A stretch of DNA of 46,090 nt from Clostridia bacterium (GTDB taxonomy: Bacteria; Bacillota; Clostridia; Oscillospirales; CAG-272): positions 1 through 46,090 of the forward strand of contig JAFTQT010000092.1 in NCBI GenBank assembly GCA_017462615.1. Reading direction: 5' to 3'. The notes under the pieces are model-generated. The model did not search any database and had not been told where the DNA came from. It saw nothing but the letters and a program-made list of their open reading frames with translations. Shown one piece after another: positions 1 to 7,482 of the stretch (its first letter is position 1; the number at the start of each line of letters is the position of its first letter). The translations under genes were made by a program, and so were the position numbers.

Positions 1-153
1 GTAATAGCCCTCGGGGCAAAACTCTGCTTGTCCCTCCTGCATTTTGGTTTCCTGCAGGCAGAAGATATCCGCATCGGCCTCGGCGAAAATCTCGGCAAAG
101 CCCTTGCCGAGGCAAGCGCGAAAGCCGTTGACATTCCATGAGATCAGCTTCAT
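1..153 (-). CDS. xthA: Exodeoxyribonuclease III (partial, N-terminal 51 codons)
   Basis: The reverse strand from 153 encodes MKLISWNVNGFRA, then an LGKGF stretch and DIFCLQETKMQ. These are the first two signature blocks of the exonuclease III/AP endonuclease family: the Asn of WNVNG and the metal-binding Glu of LQETK. The family cuts 5' to abasic sites and degrades one strand of duplex DNA during base excision repair. Only the N-terminus is present; the rest lies beyond the left edge. A GAGGAGG-type ribosome binding site lies just upstream, inside the end of the preceding DUF1653 gene, whose stop is one base away. It is therefore the distal gene of the ymfF-lgt-folD operon. Confidence 0.93.
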   Translation of the reverse strand, partial: MKLISWNVNGFRACLGKGFAEIFAEADADIFCLQETKMQEGQAEFCPEGYY

Positions 154-154
154 T

Positions 155-379
155 TCAATCCTCCTCTATGCGGGCAAAGCGCGGCATGACCTTGCCGTCC
201 CGCTCCACGGTTTCCAGCCACATGGAGGCAGGGCGCACCCAAATATCACCCTCGCCGTACAAAGCACGGTACACCACCATCTCCTCCAGCGTTTCCGAGT
301 GCCGCGCTACGCCGAGCACCTCGTACTCCATTCCCTTAAAATGGCGATACCGCCCAGGGATAACAGTATCCTTATTCAT
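155..379 (-). CDS. DUF1653 domain protein
   Basis: This 74-residue protein contains the DUF1653 pattern: GRYRHFKGMEYEVLGVARHS, then EEMVVYRALYG, then a WVRPASMW block near the C-terminus. The family is small, single-domain, probably cytoplasmic and of unknown biochemical role; the fold is thought to be a small beta-barrel. The ribosome binding site (AAGGAGAA) lies within the last codons of the upstream beta-helix gene, three bases separate the two reading frames, and the stop lies one base from the xthA start. Translation of the three genes is probably coupled. I infer no function beyond the family name. Confidence 0.85.
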   Translation of the reverse strand: MNKDTVIPGRYRHFKGMEYEVLGVARHSETLEEMVVYRALYGEGDIWVRPASMWLETVERDGKVMPRFARIEED

Positions 380-382
380 TTT

Positions 383-1885
383 TTATTCTCCTTCTTCGGC
401 ATAGATCAAGGTAGCGGTGATATCGCCCCACGCTTCACGGATGTGCTTTGCTGCATTTTCGTCAAAATACCAAAGCTCGGGCTGCTTCTTTTCGTTGCCG
501 CCGCGCTCACCCAACATACCATTTCGGTACTGGATATACGTATTTCCCAACAGTACAGGACAATACGCATCCTTTTTTGCCACCAAATGCACCATCCGAT
601 AAGCGGAGCGATCCAAGATATTGCTTTCGATCACAAAATCCTCGGCAGCGTTGGCGTGATCCCAGCCCTTGATGTGAGCTGGGGTATGCTTATTGTGACG
701 TTGCTGCCCCCATCCGTATCCGGAAAGGCGCAGAAGGTTATGGCGGAATACAATATGTCGCATCAGGCTTTCGGTGTCGCCTGCGGTCATATTCAAAAAA
801 TACTCAATGCCATACACGCAACGCTCGACCAGATTGTTTTCATAAAGCACGTTTTGCATCACGTACCTTCTGCCGTCGGTGGTCACCTGATGGGTGATGC
901 CTGCATCGTAGACCTGATAAATATAGCAATTCGAAACAGTGAAATCCTCACAGCCACCGTAGATTTCCACGGCGTTACCGTAGCGTGTCACGCTGCCTCT
1001 GCCTCCCTCGGGGAAATTGGGATCGGTGCCGGCGTAATGCTGGATACAGCCGCCGATCCAGCCGATCTCGCAATTGGTGACGCAAAGTCCCACCACGTGC
1101 CCGTACGCCGCTACGGCGTGACAGCCGATATATTTGAGGCAAAGATTATCCAGGTGCACGTTGGCGCGATCCGCCACAACGAACATATGCTGCCGAGGTA
1201 ACGCCTCAATGCTGTTGAAAACCTCACCGGGGTTACCGCGGTCACAGCGCAGATACAGCGTACCGTAGCTCCGCTCATCCATTGCGGGAACAGGCGGTGC
1301 ACCGCAGTCATATTGCGGACAGGTCAGGCGGTCATCGTAATGCCAATAAAGGTCGAGATCATCGGTCATTTCCGACGACATCACAAAGGGACGGCTTTCC
1401 TCGTCTCGGCAAACGAATCTCCCGTTTAGATATGAGGGGATCAACTTGCGACTATGGGCTTGTCCGTCGTCAAAAATGATCGTGCCAACATCAAGAATTT
1501 TTTTGGCATATTGCCAAATGTGATGCGCTTCATCCGCAAGCGTCCAGAGTGAGGGAGTGGCCATATCCTCGATCCAACCATAGAAGCGAGGCTTTTCACC
1601 CGTGCCGTAAGCACCGTAGGTAACACCCCGCTTCGTGTCAACCCATCCACGGAAGATATCCCCACGGCAAAAGAATACACCGTCACCGGGCAAAAGCACC
1701 GCCTCGGAAACGCGTCGTAGGGTTCTCCACGCACTGTCCGGGGTACGCCCGTCGTTTGCATCGTTGCCGCTCGCGCTGACATAGTATGCAGTACCCGCAA
1801 TCGTCACGACATCTGTGGCAAGTCGGATTTCTTCCCTTCTCTTATCGGCCAGCGCGTCAGCCTCCCAAAGGTTTCCGATCTTCAT
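383..1885 (-). CDS. Right-handed parallel beta-helix repeat protein, no signal peptide
   Basis: The 500-residue protein opens with a short charged segment, then YYVSASGNDANDGRTPDSAW followed by a PGDGVFF block at about residues 38-75. This is the typical entry of pectate-lyase-like beta-helix proteins that act on polysaccharides. Later there are repeated Asn/Cys-rich turns (VTNCEIGWIGG, VSNCYIYQVYDAGI, RHNLLRL, ESNILDRS), as expected for helix rungs. No hydrophobic leader is seen, which is unusual because such enzymes are normally exported. The start is two bases from the folD stop with an AAGG sequence upstream, so the gene is read with folD. It could be a lyase, an epimerase-like enzyme or a catalytically dead scaffold; no catalytic residues can be assigned with confidence. 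Confidence 0.8.
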   Translation of the reverse strand: MKIGNLWEADALADKRREEIRLATDVVTIAGTAYYVSASGNDANDGRTPDSAWRTLRRVSEAVLLPGDGVFFCRGDIFRGWVDTKRGVTYGAYGTGEKPRFYGWIEDMATPSLWTLADEAHHIWQYAKKILDVGTIIFDDGQAHSRKLIPSYLNGRFVCRDEESRPFVMSSEMTDDLDLYWHYDDRLTCPQYDCGAPPVPAMDERSYGTLYLRCDRGNPGEVFNSIEALPRQHMFVVADRANVHLDNLCLKYIGCHAVAAYGHVVGLCVTNCEIGWIGGCIQHYAGTDPNFPEGGRGSVTRYGNAVEIYGGCEDFTVSNCYIYQVYDAGITHQVTTDGRRYVMQNVLYENNLVERCVYGIEYFLNMTAGDTESLMRHIVFRHNLLRLSGYGWGQQRHNKHTPAHIKGWDHANAAEDFVIESNILDRSAYRMVHLVAKKDAYCPVLLGNTYIQYRNGMLGERGGNEKKQPELWYFDENAAKHIREAWGDITATLIYAEEGE

Positions 1886-1886
1886 C

Positions 1887-2747
1887 TTAAACCTTCGCGC
1901 CCTGCTTCGCAGCGGCGGTAAAAGTATTTTTCAGCAACATGGTAATGGTCATGGGGCCAACGCCGCCGGGCACGGGAGTGATGGCCGAGGCAACGGGCTC
2001 CACAGAGGCGAAATCCACGTCGCCGCAGAGCTTGCCGTCTGCGGGACGGCGATTCATGCCCACGTCAATGACAACAGCGACCTCCTTTACGTAGGAGGCG
2101 TCGAAGAACTCCGGCTTGACAATGGCGGCCACCAGAATATCAGCGCGACGACAGACCTCTTTGAGGTTCCTGGTGCGGCTGTGGCAAACGGTCACGGTGC
2201 CGTTGGCTTCCAGAAGCAGCAGCGCCTGGGGCTTTCCAACGATGTTGGAGCGTCCGACCACCACGCAATCCTTGCCCTCGATCTCAACACCGCTGCGGCG
2301 CAGCAATGCCATCACGCCTGCGGGCGTGCAGGGCAGAAAATCGTAATTGCCGATCATACTGCGCCCTACGTTATAGGGGTGGAAGGCGTCCACGTCCTTT
2401 TTGGGGTCGATAGCCAGCAGAATCTTTTCCTCGTCCAAATGCTTCGGCAAGGGCAGCTGCACCAGACTACCGTGGATGTGCGCGTCGTTGTTCAGCTTAT
2501 CGATCAGCGCAAGCAGCGTTGCCTCGTCGGTATCGGCGGGCAGCTCGTAGCCCTCGGAAAGAAAGCCAACCTCCTCACAGGCGCGGTGCTTGTTACGCAC
2601 GTAAACCCGAGAGGCGGGATCCTCGCCCACGATCACCACGGCAAGGCCGGGGGCGTAGCCGTTTTTCTTTTTGAAATTTTCCGTATCGGCAGCGATCTCC
2701 CGTCGGATATCCGCGGCGATCGCTTTTCCGTCAATCAACATTGCCAT
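1887..2747 (-). CDS. folD: Bifunctional methylenetetrahydrofolate dehydrogenase / methenyltetrahydrofolate cyclohydrolase
   Basis: The 286-residue product has the expected family length. It carries the catalytic YVRNKHRACEEVG segment, the QLPLPKHLDE segment, the GRSNIVGKP nucleotide-binding signature and the C-terminal PVPGGVGPMTITMLL motif. FolD interconverts 5,10-methylene-, 5,10-methenyl- and 10-formyl-tetrahydrofolate in the cytoplasm. It works with formate-THF ligase, encoded in this window at 29384. The start is uncertain: ATG codons in frame lie at 2756, 2747 and 2741. I chose 2747, which overlaps the end of lgt by 17 bases; 2741 has the better spacing from a GAGG sequence. Confidence 0.96.
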   Translation of the reverse strand: MAMLIDGKAIAADIRREIAADTENFKKKNGYAPGLAVVIVGEDPASRVYVRNKHRACEEVGFLSEGYELPADTDEATLLALIDKLNNDAHIHGSLVQLPLPKHLDEEKILLAIDPKKDVDAFHPYNVGRSMIGNYDFLPCTPAGVMALLRRSGVEIEGKDCVVVGRSNIVGKPQALLLLEANGTVTVCHSRTRNLKEVCRRADILVAAIVKPEFFDASYVKEVAVVIDVGMNRRPADGKLCGDVDFASVEPVASAITPVPGGVGPMTITMLLKNTFTAAAKQGAKV

Positions 2748-3738
2748 TGTCCTCATTCTCTCCTTCTCGTTGTTTTTGTTCCTGTGCTGTGCGGGCAATG
2801 ATGGCATCAATATCCGCCTCGGCATCGTCTGTATCCCGGCTCGTCGTTTTACTGACCGTGGAACGCCGGGCACTATCATAAATCGAAACGTATTCCTCGC
2901 TGTCAAGAGCCTTGCGGTGCTCCTTGGCAAGAAGATACACCAGCAACGCAGTGCAGATGACGAAACAAAGGAAGCCAATGAGCTGTGACACGCGGAAGGG
3001 GCCAAAATACAAGCTATTTTCTCGCAGTCCTTCGATGAACATTCGCCCAAAGCCGTAAAAGGCAAGGTACATCATCAGAATTTGTCCGTTAAACTTTTTC
3101 TTTTTGTAAAGGAAATGCAGCAGCAAAAAGCAGCAGAGATTCCAAACGGATTCATAAAGGAACGTAGGGTGGCAGAAATACACCTGATTGCTGCCCTCCT
3201 TATAAAATCCCATTCGCAGGAAAAAATGCTCTGACGTGGCAAGGCCGTAGGCCTCCGCGTTGAAGAAATTACCCCAACGACCGATGCATTGCCCCAATGC
3301 CATGGCGGGCACGATCATATCAAAGGCCTTGAGGACGCGATCCTTTTTCAGCTTTTTGAACTTGCTGACGATCAAAACCGCTACGACGCCACCGATAACA
3401 CCGCCATAAATAGCAAGGCCGCCGTTCCAAATGGCAATCACGTCATACAGCGTCTGAAAGGTGCCCTTTCCCAAATTTGCCACCACGTAGAAAAGGCGGG
3501 CACCAATGACACCCAGCGGGATAACAGCAAGGAAATAATCGATCACATCCCCATACTGAAAGCCCTCGTACCTTGAGCGGTAGAACACGTACGCCAAGGC
3601 CGCAAGCATACCCAGCATCACCAGGATGGTATAAAAGCGGATCGGAATGCCATCGCCAATGGGAATGACAAAGGCTACCTCCGGCACCCGTACCGGTCCC
3701 AAGCCAAGACCGGGAAAGCCAATCAAATTCGTTTCCAT
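2731..3738 (-). CDS. lgt: Phosphatidylglycerol-prolipoprotein diacylglyceryl transferase
   Basis: This is a 335-residue multi-pass membrane protein. It has IPIRFYTILVMLG near the N-terminus, the GGLAIYGGVIGG block, the family signature GQCIGRWGNFFNAEAYG, and HPTFLYES. Lgt moves a diacylglyceryl group from phosphatidylglycerol to the lipobox cysteine of prolipoproteins, at the membrane. The C-terminal 60 residues are a charged, Glu/Asp-rich cytoplasmic tail longer than in typical Lgt. The start at 3738 is set by an AAAGGAG four bases upstream; the open frame continues to 3789, but that extension overlaps the ymfH stop and has no family match. It overlaps folD at the 3' end. Confidence 0.96.
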   Translation of the reverse strand: METNLIGFPGLGLGPVRVPEVAFVIPIGDGIPIRFYTILVMLGMLAALAYVFYRSRYEGFQYGDVIDYFLAVIPLGVIGARLFYVVANLGKGTFQTLYDVIAIWNGGLAIYGGVIGGVVAVLIVSKFKKLKKDRVLKAFDMIVPAMALGQCIGRWGNFFNAEAYGLATSEHFFLRMGFYKEGSNQVYFCHPTFLYESVWNLCCFLLLHFLYKKKKFNGQILMMYLAFYGFGRMFIEGLRENSLYFGPFRVSQLIGFLCFVICTALLVYLLAKEHRKALDSEEYVSIYDSARRSTVSKTTSRDTDDAEADIDAIIARTAQEQKQREGENEDNGNVD

Positions 3739-3752
3739 AAAAGCTCCTTTCA

Positions 3753-5036
3753 TCAGGAATCCGGATAGATCACCGAAAGAGTCCGACATGCGGGATCAAA
3801 AAGCTTTGAAAGCAAGGCCGCGACGTCCTCCGGCTGGATGCCGAGGATCACATCCGCGTAGGAAAACAGCTCCACACCCTCAAAAACGAAGGAAAGCAGC
3901 GTATTGGCAATTTCCTCGGTGGAGTCAAAGCTTTTGATATATTCGGCGTATTCAATGCGCTTGCAGCGCTCAAAATCCTCGGTGGAAAAGCCCTCGCGGT
4001 GAAGCTTTTCGAAATACTGCCAGATTTCATCCATCACCCTTTCCGGCTCCTCGGACTCGCCCGCGATCTGCAAAAAGCCAAAGTCCCGCGTCAGCACGTA
4101 ATCGGCAGAAAGCTCCGGAGAGATCATGCCGCTACCGTAAAGCTTATTATAAAGCTCACCCGCCTCCGAAAAGAGCATTTCGTTCAAAATGGCCATGGCG
4201 GCATCGCGCTTCAAGCGCTCCTCGGGATCATCGGGAATATGCACGTCCTTCACACCGATGGAGAAAATCGGCTTTGCCACATGTCCCTCCTCCGTCACCG
4301 TCGCGCGGTGCGCGGTGGCAGGCTCCTCCACCAATCGGCGCGGCACCTTTCCCTGCTCTGCCGCTTGAGGCAGATGGGCGTTTGCGATCTCCAGCACCTC
4401 CTCCGCATTGACGTCGCCGCAGACCACCAAGGCCATATTGGAAAGCCTGTAATAGGTGCTGTGCGTATCATAAAGGATCTTTGGAGTAATGGCGGAAATG
4501 GAGGCAACTGAGCCACAGATATCGGTTTTCACCGGATGGTTGGCATAAAGCCCCTCCAGCATATTATAGTAGCAACGGTCATAGGGGTTATCCAGACACA
4601 TCCGGATCTCCTCTTCGATGATGCCCTGCTCCTTTGCCACGCTCTCCTCCGTAAAGTAAGGATGTGTCACGAAATCGATCAGCTCCGCGAGAGCTTCCGC
4701 AAAGTGATCGGTGCAGGAGAACAGATACACCGTACGGGTGTGCGAGGTATAGGCGTTGGCATCGGCTCCCAAAGCGGAAAAGCGCTCAAATGAATCGGTG
4801 CCGTCCTCGTTGAAAAAAAGCTTATGCTCCAGGAAATGCGCCACGCCATCGGGCAGCTTCAGCTGCCCCGCCGCATCCAGTGCATGATCCACAGCGCCAA
4901 AATTGGTAGCCAATAGAGCATAAGACGTAGACATCTGCTTGGGAAACACATAAATAGGCAAACCGCTTTCGTGATGGAAAACGGTATATTCCTCACCAAG
5001 CAGATCGCTCTGATAGGTTATTTTCTTCCTGTTCAT
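3753..5036 (-). CDS. ymfH: M16 family zinc protease, YmfH type (catalytic partner)
   Basis: The 427-residue protein has the inverted zinc motif HFLEH at residues 67-71, and a downstream acidic EEE cluster near residue 142 that supplies the third ligand. It also has the GADANAYTSHTRTVY segment typical of M16 peptidases. In Firmicutes YmfH is paired with YmfF, and family annotation links the pair to EF-P 5-aminopentanol modification; the peptide substrate is unclear. The start overlaps the ymfF stop by ATGA (5033-5036), which indicates translational coupling and probably a heterodimer. The lgt ribosome binding site follows 14 bases after its stop. There is no efp gene in the window. Confidence 0.9.
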   Translation of the reverse strand: MNRKKITYQSDLLGEEYTVFHHESGLPIYVFPKQMSTSYALLATNFGAVDHALDAAGQLKLPDGVAHFLEHKLFFNEDGTDSFERFSALGADANAYTSHTRTVYLFSCTDHFAEALAELIDFVTHPYFTEESVAKEQGIIEEEIRMCLDNPYDRCYYNMLEGLYANHPVKTDICGSVASISAITPKILYDTHSTYYRLSNMALVVCGDVNAEEVLEIANAHLPQAAEQGKVPRRLVEEPATAHRATVTEEGHVAKPIFSIGVKDVHIPDDPEERLKRDAAMAILNEMLFSEAGELYNKLYGSGMISPELSADYVLTRDFGFLQIAGESEEPERVMDEIWQYFEKLHREGFSTEDFERCKRIEYAEYIKSFDSTEEIANTLLSFVFEGVELFSYADVILGIQPEDVAALLSKLFDPACRTLSVIYPDS

Positions 5037-6322
5037 TCTTCCTCATCCTCCTCTCCTTCCTTCGTTCCCTTCAGGAAGAAGGTGGCCCTGTGAGAAACGT
5101 GCGCCGCCGCCTCTACGATATCAGAAAGCGTGACGCGGGCAAGGCGCGCCTGCCACTCTGCCATGGTTTCCTCGTTGCCGGCAAGGATGCGACCGGTATA
5201 AAACCGCGCCAGCACGCCCGGGTTATCTCCACTCTGACGGTAGGAGTGCTCAATGGCGCGACGGGCGGCCAAAAGCTCGGTGTCGCTGATCCTACCCGCC
5301 TTGATGTCTGCAAGCTGCTGCAGCATAGCCTCCTCGACTACGGCACGGTTCTCAACCTTCATACCGCTATTTGCAAACAGTATGCCCTTATAAAGATCAA
5401 GCGAGGAACTGCAATGATAGCAAAGACTCATGCGCTCACGCACGTTGAGAAACAGCTTGGAGGCCGGCGAACCGCCGAAAATTTCGTTCAGATACAGCAT
5501 TGCCGGTGCCAGCGGATGCGAAAGTGACACGTCGGTGCGGAAGCCAAGCGAGAGCTTACCCTGCAAAAGAGGCATTTCCTCCACCTTTTCCGCAAGCCCG
5601 CTGCCACCGTGTACGTGGGCGGTATACGGGGCGGGCGTGCCGCCGAAATCACCGAAGTAAGCCTCCAGCAGCGCCGCTACCTCGGCAGCGGGGGTGCACC
5701 CAACGTAGGAAAAGACGGGTGCAACGCTCTCGGTCAGCTGATGATAGCGGGCGGCAAGGGTAGCCGGTGTCAGATTCTCGATCGTGTCCTCACTACCGAT
5801 AAGGGAAAGCGCGTAGGGCTCACCTGCGCACAACAGCTTTCGACAAGCGATAGAAGCATAAGCCTTGGGATTGTGTATGGCAGAGCGGATGGCATCACGC
5901 AGATTCTGTTTCTCGCTCTCCACAAAGGAGGCAGTAAAGCATCCGGTTTCGTCAAGCAGCGGTTTGCAAAGCAGCTCCGCCAGCATTTTCGTCACCTCCG
6001 GCAACAGTCCAAGACCGCCGCCCACGTAACGTGCGCCAAGAAAATCCGCCGCAAAGCCAAGGGTCTGCATATCGCCGGTACGGCGGTTGGAGGAGGAAAT
6101 GGCGGTGGAATACATCTCGTCAAGGCGCCGATTGAGCAATGCCAGGCTCGGATATCCTGCCGTGCCCCGACGAGTAAGTGCCATCACCATCGCGTTATGC
6201 TGAGCGGTCTCCAACATCAACGGTGCAGTAAAGGAAACGGCAAGCAGCTCGCTTTTGAAGCGCTCGGTATTGATATAGATCAATCGGCTATGCCGTCCAA
6301 TAGGTAATGCAATGGGGTTCAT
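5033..6322 (-). CDS. ymfF: M16 family protein, YmfF type (inactive partner)
   Basis: The 429-residue protein has the M16 domain layout (N-terminal MALTRRGTAGYPS and the LLNRRLDEMYSTAISSS strand; C-terminal YLNEIFGGSPASKLFLNVRE), but no HXXEH zinc motif. It is the expected non-catalytic subunit that pairs with YmfH. The C-terminal NVRERMSLCYHCSS block, with a conserved Arg-Glu and Tyr, is the substrate-binding half typical of M16 proteins. The start at 6322 has GAGG five bases upstream. It is the first gene of the leftward operon and lies about 30 bases downstream of a good promoter. Confidence 0.88.
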   Translation of the reverse strand: MNPIALPIGRHSRLIYINTERFKSELLAVSFTAPLMLETAQHNAMVMALTRRGTAGYPSLALLNRRLDEMYSTAISSSNRRTGDMQTLGFAADFLGARYVGGGLGLLPEVTKMLAELLCKPLLDETGCFTASFVESEKQNLRDAIRSAIHNPKAYASIACRKLLCAGEPYALSLIGSEDTIENLTPATLAARYHQLTESVAPVFSYVGCTPAAEVAALLEAYFGDFGGTPAPYTAHVHGGSGLAEKVEEMPLLQGKLSLGFRTDVSLSHPLAPAMLYLNEIFGGSPASKLFLNVRERMSLCYHCSSSLDLYKGILFANSGMKVENRAVVEEAMLQQLADIKAGRISDTELLAARRAIEHSYRQSGDNPGVLARFYTGRILAGNEETMAEWQARLARVTLSDIVEAAAHVSHRATFFLKGTKEGEEDEEE

Positions 6323-6350
6323 AAGTACCTCTTATTACGATAATATATAT

Positions 6351-6379
6351 ATTTTACACGAAAGCGCCTCATATTGCAA
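6351..6379 (-). promoter_or_regulatory. Promoter of the ymfF-ymfH-lgt-folD operon
   Basis: Read on the minus strand, TTGCAA (6374-6379) and TAAAAT (6351-6356) are separated by 17 bases. The -10 box is preceded by GTG and followed by a TA-repeat. No other promoter is evident before xthA. Confidence 0.75.
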
Positions 6380-6430
6380 GTGCTTCACGGAAATTTCACA
6401 GAGAAACCTCATTTTCACGGGAAACAGAGC

Positions 6431-6460
6431 GCGACGGCTTCACGAAAGTAAAGCCGTCGC
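6431..6460 (-). terminator. Probable intrinsic terminator of mrp
   Basis: A 10-base perfect stem, GCGACGGCTT/AAGCCGTCGC, encloses a 10-base loop 18 bases past the mrp stop. The minus-strand tail (GCTCTGTTTCCC) is only weakly U-rich, so termination strength is uncertain. Confidence 0.6.
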
Positions 6461-6477
6461 GTATTTTCGCTTGTATA

Positions 6478-7305
6478 TCAGGAAAGCGCTGCCACTATGC
6501 TCTCGGCAGCCTCAGTGAGAGGATCCTTCTCCACCCACTCGATGTGCCCCTCGTCCACCAGCGCGGAGAGCGCGGGATCAATAGGCATCTTTGCAAGCAA
6601 CGGGAAGCCGAATTCGGCTGCCACCTGCTCAATGTGGCTCTCACCGAAAATGCGGATCTCCTTGCCGCAGTCGGGGCAACGGACGAAGCTCATATTCTCC
6701 ACCAGGCCCAGCACGGGAATATTCATCATATTGGCCATATTGGCGGCCTTGGCTACGATCATGGAGACCAACTCCTGGGGGCTGCTGACGATTACCACGC
6801 CGTCCACCTTGAAGGACTGGAACACGGTGAGGGGCACGTCGCCGGTGCCGGGAGGGCAGTCGATCAGAAGATAATCGATATTATCCCAGATCACATCGGT
6901 ATAAAACTGCTTGACGGTGCCGGCGATCACAGGGCCGCGCCAGATAACGGGGCTCTTCTCGTCGGGTAAAAGCAGGTTCAGAGAGATCACGTCGATGCCG
7001 CCGGGAGTGCGGGCAGGGAAAAGGCCGCTTTCATCGCCCTCGATACCGCCCTTCAGGCCAAAGGCCTTGGGGATGGAGGGACCGGTGATGTCTGCGTCCA
7101 AAATACCGACGCGATAGCCCTTGCGGTTCAGCGCCACCGCAAGCAGCGAGGTGACCATGGATTTACCCACGCCTCCCTTGCCGCTGACAACGCCGATGAT
7201 CTTGCCGATCTTGCTTTTTTCGTTGGGCTTATCGTACTGAGGCGCCTTGCGAGAGGCGCAATCACTGCTACAGGTTGAACAATTATGCGTACATTCTTCT
7301 GCCAT
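6478..7305 (-). CDS. mrp: Mrp/NBP35-family Fe-S cluster carrier P-loop ATPase
   Basis: The 275-residue protein starts with a Cys-rich leader (CTHNCSTCSSDC), as in the short clostridial Mrp form. It has the deviant Walker A VVSGKGGVGKSM near residue 40, LDADITGPS, the IDCPPGTGD switch, and the C-terminal FVRCPDCGKEIRIFG pair of cysteines that bridges a [4Fe-4S] cluster in the dimer. The family assembles or delivers Fe-S clusters to apoproteins in the cytoplasm. It lacks the N-terminal MIP18 domain of longer Mrp proteins. The start at 7305 follows AAAGGATC; an upstream in-frame extension has no family similarity. It appears to be a single-gene unit. Confidence 0.94.
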   Translation of the reverse strand: MAEECTHNCSTCSSDCASRKAPQYDKPNEKSKIGKIIGVVSGKGGVGKSMVTSLLAVALNRKGYRVGILDADITGPSIPKAFGLKGGIEGDESGLFPARTPGGIDVISLNLLLPDEKSPVIWRGPVIAGTVKQFYTDVIWDNIDYLLIDCPPGTGDVPLTVFQSFKVDGVVIVSSPQELVSMIVAKAANMANMMNIPVLGLVENMSFVRCPDCGKEIRIFGESHIEQVAAEFGFPLLAKMPIDPALSALVDEGHIEWVEKDPLTEAAESIVAALS

Positions 7306-7356
7306 TTTCTGATCCTTTCCGGGGAAACATTTCCCACTTAACATTTTCACACTATT

Positions 7357-7384
7357 ATTATACACCTTTTTGCGGAAATTGCAA
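7357..7384 (-). promoter_or_regulatory. Promoter of mrp
   Basis: On the minus strand, TTGCAA (7379-7384) and a perfect TATAAT (7357-7362) are 16 bases apart, about 50 bases before the mrp start. Confidence 0.75.
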
Positions 7385-7422
7385 GTTCTTTCCCAAATTT
7401 CCTTTCTTTTATTCATAAATAC

Positions 7423-7451
7423 TTGCAAGAAGCTGCGGATTATGGTAAAAT
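7423..7451 (+). promoter_or_regulatory. Promoter of the ABC exporter pair
   Basis: TTGCAA (7423-7428) and TAAAAT (7446-7451) are separated by 17 bases, 31 bases before the first ATG. It is divergent from the mrp promoter. Confidence 0.75.
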
Positions 7452-7482
7452 AATACAATCATGACATCGGAAAGGATCTCAT

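Noticed and set aside
1887..3065. 392-codon frame containing folD
   Set aside because: The N-terminal 100 codons lie within lgt and have no FolD similarity; the gene starts at one of the ATGs at 2741-2756.
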